Below are positions 26,001 to 27,920 of a stretch of DNA of 27,920 nt, one piece after another (the first letter of the stretch is position 1; each line of letters begins with the position of its first letter). Below the pieces are notes generated by a model. It did no database searches. It saw only the letters and a program-made list of their open reading frames with translations, and was not told where the DNA came from. The position numbers and the translations under genes were made by a program. This DNA is from CAYXEN01 sp964464035 (GTDB lineage: Bacteria; Krumholzibacteriota; Krumholzibacteriia; WVZY01): assembly GCA_964464035.1 (NCBI GenBank), contig CAYXEN010000032.1, forward strand, positions 1 through 27,920, written 5' to 3'.

Positions 26001-26636
26001 GGGATATCTCTCGGATAGAACCTTCAGCGCCTCGAGGGCGCCCTTCTCGTCGCCCATGCCGGAGGCGGCCGTGGCCAGCGTGTAATAAGCCTTGGGCGCC
26101 ACCTTCGAGTCCTTGAAGGTGGCCACGAGCCTGCGCAACACCCGGACGGATTCCCCGTAGCGCGCCAGGGCGAGGAGCGATTCCCCCTTGCCCAGGAAAG
26201 CCTCTGCTATCTGAGGGCAATCCGGATCCGCGGCGATGAGGTCGGAAAAAGTCTTCTCCGCATCCTCGTATTTCTTCATCTTCTGGTAGAGCCTTCCCAG
26301 CCGCACCTCGTTCAAGCATCGGCGGGAATCGTTCGCGTAGGTGTCGATGAGGCTTTCCAGCACTCTCACCGCATCCTCGAGCGATCCGATCTTTATCAGG
26401 CAATCGACCGCGTTCTCGAGAGCCCGCGGGGCTCTTTCGTCGTCCGCGTTCTCCATGGCGAACTTGAGGAACTGCTGGCTCGCCGCTTCATAGAGATGAT
26501 CCTTTTTCAGGCTCTCGGCGAAAGAATAGATCTCGTCGGCGGCCTGGCCTCTCGAAGACGCCGGCGCGAGCGTGACTAGCAAAACGGTCAACAGAATGAA
26601 ATGCATCGATCTCGTCATGTCTCTGGCTTTCTTCAT
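22941..26636 (-). CDS. Very large exported TPR-repeat protein
   Basis: This 1,231-residue protein is built almost wholly of helical tetratricopeptide-like repeats, recognised by recurring L-YxxA---F--L-----P patterns (for example DHLYEAASQQFLKF near the start and FERAGEYARRFFKEYPMSPLAP late). The first 32 residues are a signal peptide: basic MKKARDMTRS, then FILLTVLLVTLAPASSRGQA. A TTG eleven codons earlier would put acidic and polar residues ahead of it, so I use the ATG at 26634-26636, although its ribosome-binding site is weak. The repeats resemble those of YbgF/BamD-like and other periplasmic scaffold proteins, suggesting a periplasmic or envelope-associated protein-binding solenoid. The last 22 residues are basic and unlike the repeats (NGQPDNPRGEGAQPQKHQR) and are read through the start of uvrA. 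No enzymatic motif is visible. Confidence 0.88.
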   Translation of the reverse strand: MKKARDMTRSMHFILLTVLLVTLAPASSRGQAADEIYSFAESLKKDHLYEAASQQFLKFAMENADDERAPRALENAVDCLIKIGSLEDAVRVLESLIDTYANDSRRCLNEVRLGRLYQKMKKYEDAEKTFSDLIAADPDCPQIAEAFLGKGESLLALARYGESVRVLRRLVATFKDSKVAPKAYYTLATAASGMGDEKGALEALKVLSERYPRHPLSAFASLEAGKTYLALGDSASALASFEHARAFREKAIYVPAVLHGAGILEGMHRYKEAYEWLAKLLDVEGLPDPRAVFEKAIEAAFHAGAYSEVESLVRRYAKSGLAFSPVMVYYRARAELASGRYEAALEHAAELENKSPESDKARFAPRVKGAALIALGRPREAIGEFRRFASAASDSSTKVAALGELAGAYADALHDSTRALEVMMEKLDVEKRRVAADLLGVAKFAEKSRDYRRASELYRETILTFPFSSEADWAERRLRYMDAFIVIDKNEALDRMEKVAREIVSLPGEEGLIRLAEARMDILKDFDGALSLVDKALKSSKNPDVTAHALYIKGACYEGKAARALAAGDTSAAEAAYKRAAKTWDSLAKRFRESSWAGRAAYEKIILGAQVTGKVDTLEIFDTLASYPTRSERAEILVLLGDYYMKAGRKGSAASGARYYRKALRMADGLDDPPGVRLKLADALVKQGDYKEALSLAKKALADERKRTHLRAAYIAAVSLRQLRKFEDAAALFVEVAEGDPYGEMGARAQLQAADCMYMQRKFKEAVRRYTAVLDRAPTRRLQWEATYRLALCWEKLDEVEEALELMKACIGSREGGKMRGRAYKHAIEMAKAVGDDAEVGSLLEKFVAEMGEGEAAPEREELLRWYLSHEAPDKALALAEDIVAHPPEEGAGTAKALHAMALYRVGRIEEGDAAREAARKAGAGGKLLWDALLEKAWYLYEQKLFKRSLSVAKRLDADCPGDARCDEALFLAAMDLFGSKAFERAGEYARRFFKEYPMSPLAPKLHLKLGNVLASRNQLAEAAVHYREAASLAADSSTTFDALKHEAIAYQKMSRWKDAAGAWRELLAKFPSSPFAPEASLNIARCMMEGGDLTKAVEAYHEALPTLDDQGKARAYYWSGECYRKMRNYKAAIAEFLKVPYLVPKEVLWGVTARLKAAECYASIERFDSAEKLYQAVIDKYGAGSDWGKAAVKGLEQVRKAAEAKKKRDEKNGQPDNPRGEGAQPQKHQR

Positions 26637-26762
26637 GGGGGCTCGGGTCGTGACAGTGAAGATGCTCAAGACCGAAAAAGATGGGAACGGATCTCCCGCC
26701 GGGCGACACTTTCCGCGGTCTCACTGCTAACTTATTGAAATAATAAAAACTTAATCCATGAT

Positions 26763-26791
26763 AAACTAACAAATCGAACGGCAATAGTCAA
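26763..26791 (-). promoter_or_regulatory. Weak candidate promoter for the TPR gene
   Basis: The minus strand reads TTGACT (26786-26791), a 17-base gap and TAGTTT (26763-26768). The -35 is good and the -10 is poor. It sits in an AT-rich pocket (about 26725-26790) of the 275-base divergent gap, which also holds the small palindrome TTATT-GA-AATAA at 26732-26743. Nothing else coding is seen in this gap. Confidence 0.33.
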
Positions 26792-26819
26792 CAGGCAAGA
26801 GCCGGGCGCGCGATGCCGC

Positions 26820-26847
26820 TTGCCGGTGGATCGTTTATGTATATAAT
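26820..26847 (+). promoter_or_regulatory. Probable promoter of the LolA-like/permease operon
   Basis: The plus strand reads TTGCCG (26820-26825), 16 bases, then a perfect TATAAT (26842-26847). A transcript would begin near 26854, about 58 bases before the ATG at 26912. Confidence 0.6.
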
Positions 26848-26911
26848 GGTATTCTTCATCGGTGCATGAGGTATCCTTTTCTTCGATTCTTCCCGAGGCC
26901 TTGGTGAAAAC

Positions 26912-27694
26912 ATGAAGCGAATGGGCAAGCGTTCCTGGATTCTTTGCATGCTGGCCTCAGGCGTGCTCGCCGCCGCCTCGGCCGCCCAAGCGCCGCGCGT
27001 ATCCGGCGGGGCTCCCGATCCCGACTCGATTCTATCTTACATAGACGATCTCTACCGGAGCACGTCGAGCCGGGCGGAAATGGTGATGAGGATCGAGACT
27101 CCCCACTGGCGGCGCGAACTCAGGATGAACGTGTGGACGGAGGGGCTGGACAAGACCCTGATCAGGATAATATCGCCGAGAAAGGAGAAAGGGGTGGCCA
27201 CGCTTCGCGTGGGAAACGAGATGTGGAACTACCTTCCCAAGATAAACAAGGTCATAAAGGTTCCGCCCTCGATGATGATGGGGTCGTGGATGGGGTCGGA
27301 CTTCACGAACGACGACCTCGTGGACGAGTTCACCTACCGCAAGGATTACGCTTCGCGGCTGGTGCACCCCGCGGGAGAACGGGCCGACCTCTATTATATA
27401 GAATGCATCCCCCGCGAAAACCTCCCCGTCGTCTGGGGGAGCGTCACGATAGCGGTGAGAAAATCCGACTGGATGCCGGCGTGGGAGAAATACTACGACG
27501 AGAAGGGGAGGCTCTTGAGGACCCTGAGTTTCAGGGAGATCAAGCGTTTCGGCGACAGAGAGATACCGGCGGTCATGGAACTCGTCCCCGCCGTAAAGGA
27601 AGGCCACAGGACGGTGCTCGAATACCTGAGCGTGAGCTTCGACGTGGACTTGGGTACTGACGTCTTCTCCCTTCGCAACCTCCGCTCGAGATGA
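26912..27694 (+). CDS. LolA-like outer-membrane lipoprotein-sorting protein
   Basis: This 260-residue exported protein has a signal peptide (basic MKRMGKR, hydrophobic 9-23, cleavage near Ala27 in AQA). The mature part follows the LolA-like half-barrel pattern: IRIISPRKEKGVATLRVGNEMWNYLPKI (83-111, shown here as parts), and the family hallmark VPPSMMMGSWMGSDFTNDDLV around 117-137, then YYIECIPRE and WMPAWEKYYDEKGR. Such proteins are annotated as outer membrane lipoprotein-sorting proteins and usually precede an FtsX/LolC-type permease, as here: the TGA overlaps the next ATG as ATGA. They may carry lipid or lipoprotein in the periplasm; the substrate is unproven. GGTG upstream of the ATG is a modest ribosome-binding site. 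Confidence 0.88.
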   Translation: MKRMGKRSWILCMLASGVLAAASAAQAPRVSGGAPDPDSILSYIDDLYRSTSSRAEMVMRIETPHWRRELRMNVWTEGLDKTLIRIISPRKEKGVATLRVGNEMWNYLPKINKVIKVPPSMMMGSWMGSDFTNDDLVDEFTYRKDYASRLVHPAGERADLYYIECIPRENLPVVWGSVTIAVRKSDWMPAWEKYYDEKGRLLRTLSFREIKRFGDREIPAVMELVPAVKEGHRTVLEYLSVSFDVDLGTDVFSLRNLRSR

Positions 27695-27920
27695 CCGAAG
27701 CAAGCACGATAATCAAGATAGCCTATCGCAACGTGTTGCGTCAAAGGAGGCGGACGATCCTCACCGCGCTCACGCTGCTGGGAGGTTTCACGCTCGCCTC
27801 AGTCTCGATTGGACGGTCCGACGGCACCCCTTCGAACATAACCCAAGTGTTCCCCCGTCACCAGCCTGGTCACATCCAGCTTCTCCAGCGTGCAGTGCAC
27901 CACTCGCCCTCCCGTTTCCC
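27691..27920 (+). CDS. FtsX/LolC-type ABC permease, 5' part only
   Basis: Only the first 76 codons are in the window. The opening MTEASTIIKIAYRNVLRQRRRTILTALTLLGG has the amphipathic AYRN-xxRxxRRT lead and first membrane helix (about 23-42) of LolC/LolE/MacB-type permeases, followed by a periplasmic segment with GHIQL. It starts on an ATGA overlap with the LolA-like gene and is probably translationally coupled to it. The final 30 or so codons fit the family less well than the start. Its ATPase partner should lie beyond the right edge. Confidence 0.75.
   Translation, partial: MTEASTIIKIAYRNVLRQRRRTILTALTLLGGFTLASVSIGRSDGTPSNITQVFPRHQPGHIQLLQRAVHHSPSRF

Overview
The window is a gene-dense stretch of a GC-rich Gram-negative chromosome. 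Almost everything reads on the minus strand, except the last 1.1 kb. A TonB-dependent receptor, a PorV/PorQ-type barrel, a GWxTD protein, a split gcvPA/gcvPB glycine decarboxylase and a very large exported TPR protein together suggest a diderm of the FCB sphere, probably an uncultured lineage (Eisenbacteria, Krumholzibacteriota or Latescibacterota type). That placement is inferred from gene content and is not proven. I see no tRNA, rRNA, CRISPR array, insertion sequence or phage gene, and no gene-free stretch longer than 300 bases.

In minus-strand reading order: (1) At 26.6-22.9 kb there is a 1,231-residue exported TPR protein whose end overlaps uvrA. (2) uvrA (20.2-23.0 kb) runs with short gaps into a complete glycine cleavage gene set, gcvT-gcvH-gcvPA-gcvPB (15.8-20.1 kb). 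(3) gcvPB is followed 21 bases later by a Dpp/Opp-type peptide ABC transporter, two permeases and two ATPases (11.5-15.8 kb), with no substrate-binding protein in the window. (4) Behind strong promoter-like sequences lie a TonB-dependent receptor (8.3-11.3 kb) and a PorV/PorQ-family barrel (7.3-8.2 kb), ended by a hairpin terminator, then a GWxTD-domain protein (5.6-7.1 kb). (5) A second consensus promoter (5488-5516) drives exbB-exbD-exbD-tonB, then a TolC-family channel, a MacB/LolD-type ATPase and a MacA/HlyD-type adaptor that runs off the left edge.

On the plus strand at the right edge, divergent from the TPR gene, are a LolA-like outer-membrane lipoprotein-sorting protein and the first 76 codons of an FtsX/LolC-type permease.

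The most interesting unit is 1-11.5 kb. Its genes span the whole envelope: receptor, barrel, energising motor, transperiplasmic arm, TolC exit duct and ABC-driven adaptor. The neighbourhood suggests that energised uptake or surface assembly is coupled to export, with the GWxTD protein as the unknown part. The gcv plus peptide-transporter block suggests peptide scavenging feeding glycine catabolism.
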